From Zygnema circumcarinatum (Eukaryota > Streptophyta > Zygnematophyceae > Zygnematales > Zygnemataceae): a stretch of DNA of 64,000 bases. The notes under the pieces are model-generated. The model searched no databases. It was not told the origin of the DNA and saw nothing but the letters and a program-made list of their open reading frames with translations. Below, in pieces: positions 61,892 to 64,000 of this stretch (the first letter of the stretch is position 1; every line of letters begins with the position of its first letter). Made by a program: the position numbers and the translations under genes. Where the stretch lies: NCBI GenBank assembly GCA_037447605.1, contig CM074806.1:1081784-1145783 (forward strand), written 5' to 3'.

Positions 61892-62670
61892 GGCTGCCGC
61901 GCTTTCGGCCGGGACAACCGCGCCTCTCTACTGCACTGTGGGAGCAAGCAGCCCCGCTCTATGTGGCCAGCCACGGTGGCAATAATAGTGATGAAACTAT
62001 AACTGAACGTGAACGGGTTCCTGTCGTTCTGAACTAGTTTGGTGAAAGCACGCCACAGGCATGTAAGCCAGCTAGCATCCAACGGCCCAAATTGACAGCC
62101 GAATGACATCTAACGGCTACCCAAGTGCACATCCAACGGCCATCCCTCCTTACTCCCGAATCCAACGGACATAAACATGCCACTTCTCATCCCTACATAT
62201 GTGTGCGTACCACAATTTTTTTTGTCGACTTTTTTTTATGGGTTCTGTTCCATGTGCGTGCATGTGTCCCCTCACACCTCTTTGGGACCAGACAGCCTCA
62301 CTGTACTGCGCTTGTGGTAACAAGTACAAAGCTAGGTCCACAACACATTGTCTCTTGCAATTGGCACTTTGCATTTTCTCCTTCGTACATACAGAAGAAC
62401 GTGTAGGGATGGGTAACAAGAATCAAGATGGGCCGCACTTTATTCAAATCCTCGCTTTACTTCAAATCATTCCCTCTCGCACTACCCCTCTTCTTGGCCC
62501 TGTTCGTTAACCACGATGCTAAGACAGAGGTCCCTTAGAGCCACAATCTCCTCCAAAAAATAGATCATCTGATGGACCTCCCCCTTCACATACACACATA
62601 CGGAGTACAAGGGCTCGCGCATGCTGCAAAAATCACCATATATCCCTAAAATTGATGGCTTTGGGTGGTC
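61892..62670. other. Intergenic region between two minus-strand genes
   Basis: TPR-gene promoter and arginyl-tRNA synthetase 3' flank. A short block with three or four near-repeats of ATCCAACGGCC / TCTAACGGCTA / CATCCAACGG lies at 62076-62170. No further gene is seen. Confidence 0.6.
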
Positions 62671-64000
62671 TCATAGGCGGTAGAGGGGCGTGATGCCCAG
62701 TAGGCTAAAGCACTGCCTCATCACTGTGGCAGTGGCTTCACACAGCAGCAGACGGCTCGCTTCCTCCTCGCTTCCCACCACCTGCCATCATTGGAAGCAG
62801 CAACTCTTTCTGTTACGATTACAAGAAGACCCAAAAAACAAAACTCTCGAAAACTGCTTTTTTCGGAGCAAAAAATTCCATTGCTCAACAGCCAGTGACT
62901 CACCTGGCAGTTGGTGTAAAATGTGGTGAAGGTTTGCGAAAGGTTATACAAATATTCGCACAAGGTGTTCGGCAACAAGTCTCCTATAGCAGCTTCTACA
63001 ACCTGCAAAAAACAACAGAATGTCAGGTTTTTTAGCTTAAACATAACTTGGAGGATAATCCAAGCTCATGGTAGTTTCAAGTTTTCAACCCTAAAACATT
63101 ACCTCAGGGAAGCGAACAAGGTCAATGGCCAAAGCCCGCTCGCTTGGATGCTGCAGTTGAATAACACCGCCCGCAGCAGCAGCCTGCACATGCTCCCATT
63201 GGTTTCCGTTCCGTCAGCTTCTCTGCAAGTTTCCTTATGACCCAATAAGCATGGAAGAGAGGTCGATAAGCGAGACTACCTTTTTAAGTTCCTCAATGTC
63301 TCGGTCGGACTTCCGAATAATGGAGCAGATGCGCGCATGCGCGTAGAGAAGATAGACAGCTGTGTTCCCCTGCAGCCATGCACATGGATTCAGGCCATGG
63401 CAGTATGAAGGCAGAGCCATAAAAGACCAATGGCAGCAGGAATTTTTTTGAGATTTGAGCAGACATAAGCGGGCGTATCTTACTCTCATATCCAGCATCT
63501 GTTCAAAGTCAAATGTGTAATTGGTCAAACGGTTGTTCTTCAAATCTGCATACCTGCATTAGGAACAGAGCTCAATCAGCAATGTGCTGCTTACATCCGA
63601 CGAAATAACATCAAGGGCATGGCATACTCAAGGGTGCATTTATCCTCGACTGCACTATGGGAACATATGTATCACTCACTTGACTGCACCATAGCCTAAT
63701 GCTGCAGCTGCATGATTGATCTCCTCCTCTGTCCACTCCCCTTCTCGCCCTGCATAGGGTCCCCCTCAAGTACATAGATCAGCCTTCATGTCAGCGATAA
63801 AGAAGAAAGTGAGAGAGAGCAAGAGAAACACCGAAAATTCTCAAAAAACTCTTTCGTACAGGCCTGAGACTTCACCTCTCTCAACAAGGCCCTGTCGGCT
63901 GCGAGCAACTGCCTCATCTAGGAGGTCAACAAGTCGAACAACTTCTGAACTCCGAGTTCGGAACCGTTTTCCGTCAGTGCCCAAAACGAGCCCAAAACCA
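62671..64000 (-). CDS. ArgRS: Arginyl-tRNA synthetase, 3' part, runs off the window
   Basis: Reading leftward from 64000: [20 protein letters not shown], which corresponds to the KMSKS-loop region of eukaryotic ArgRS, then [16 protein letters not shown], a short exon with [59 protein letters not shown], an exon with [39 protein letters not shown] with [14 protein letters not shown], and finally the C-terminus [20 protein letters not shown] with stop at 62671-62673. The last parts are the DALR anticodon-binding domain. The enzyme charges tRNA-Arg in cytosol and possibly organelles. About seven exons are visible; the catalytic HIGH region lies beyond the window. Confidence 0.93.

Overview
Organism. 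The window is nuclear DNA of a streptophyte, meaning a land plant or, my better guess, a charophyte alga. The genes are plant families with many short exons and canonical GT..AG introns: a class III HD-Zip factor with homeodomain, zipper, START and MEKHLA regions, a PHS1/PYRR-type riboflavin protein with a DUF1768 tail, cytosolic-type glycerol-3-phosphate dehydrogenase, histone H1, an ERD4/OSCA-type channel and GFAT. The HD-Zip III gene lacks the miR165/166 pairing sequence at the place where land plants keep it, which is the main reason to lean towards an alga. A run of 10 Ns at 33317-33326 shows this is a draft scaffold.

Layout. 1-7.4 kb is repeat and mobile DNA: a near-perfect 2.3-kb palindrome at the left edge (1-2306), a 1.65-kb virus-like fragment with divergent SF3-helicase and family-B DNA-polymerase ORFs (2669-4350), a decayed MULE transposase (4712-5600), and a nest of small inverted-repeat elements (5.7-7.25 kb). 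7.5-14.4 kb (+) is an intact 18-exon HD-Zip III gene. 16.8-21.2 kb (-) is a 10-exon PHS1/PYRR gene. 21.75-23.07 kb is a hAT-like element with a perfect 8-bp target duplication. 23.5-30.1 kb (+) is a roughly 18-exon gene for a type I membrane glycoprotein that I cannot assign to a family. 31.1-34.8 kb (-) is GPDH, 35.9-37.1 kb (-) histone H1, and 39.0-41.6 kb (-) a GtrB/DPM1-like glycosyltransferase with a likely organelle presequence. 42.5-45.9 kb (+) is GFAT, 46.85-50.9 kb (-) an ERD4/OSCA-like channel, and 52.0-54.07 kb (+) a dimethylarginine dimethylaminohydrolase. 54.2-55.8 kb holds degenerate telomere-like sequence followed by a 25-bp minisatellite. 56.4-61.9 kb (-) is a TPR protein, and 62.7-64.0 kb (-) is the 3' part of a cytosolic-type arginyl-tRNA synthetase that runs off the window.

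The genes are unrelated housekeeping, developmental and transport genes rather than a cluster. Three neighbouring pairs are head to head (PYRR/membrane glycoprotein, glycosyltransferase/GFAT, ERD4-like/DDAH). Exon boundaries were placed by hand from splice sites, reading frame and family conservation. For HD-Zip III, PYRR, GPDH, H1, the glycosyltransferase, GFAT, the channel and DDAH every exon joins in phase from start to stop, so these models are reliable. The membrane glycoprotein has one unresolved junction and the TPR gene is only partly resolved.
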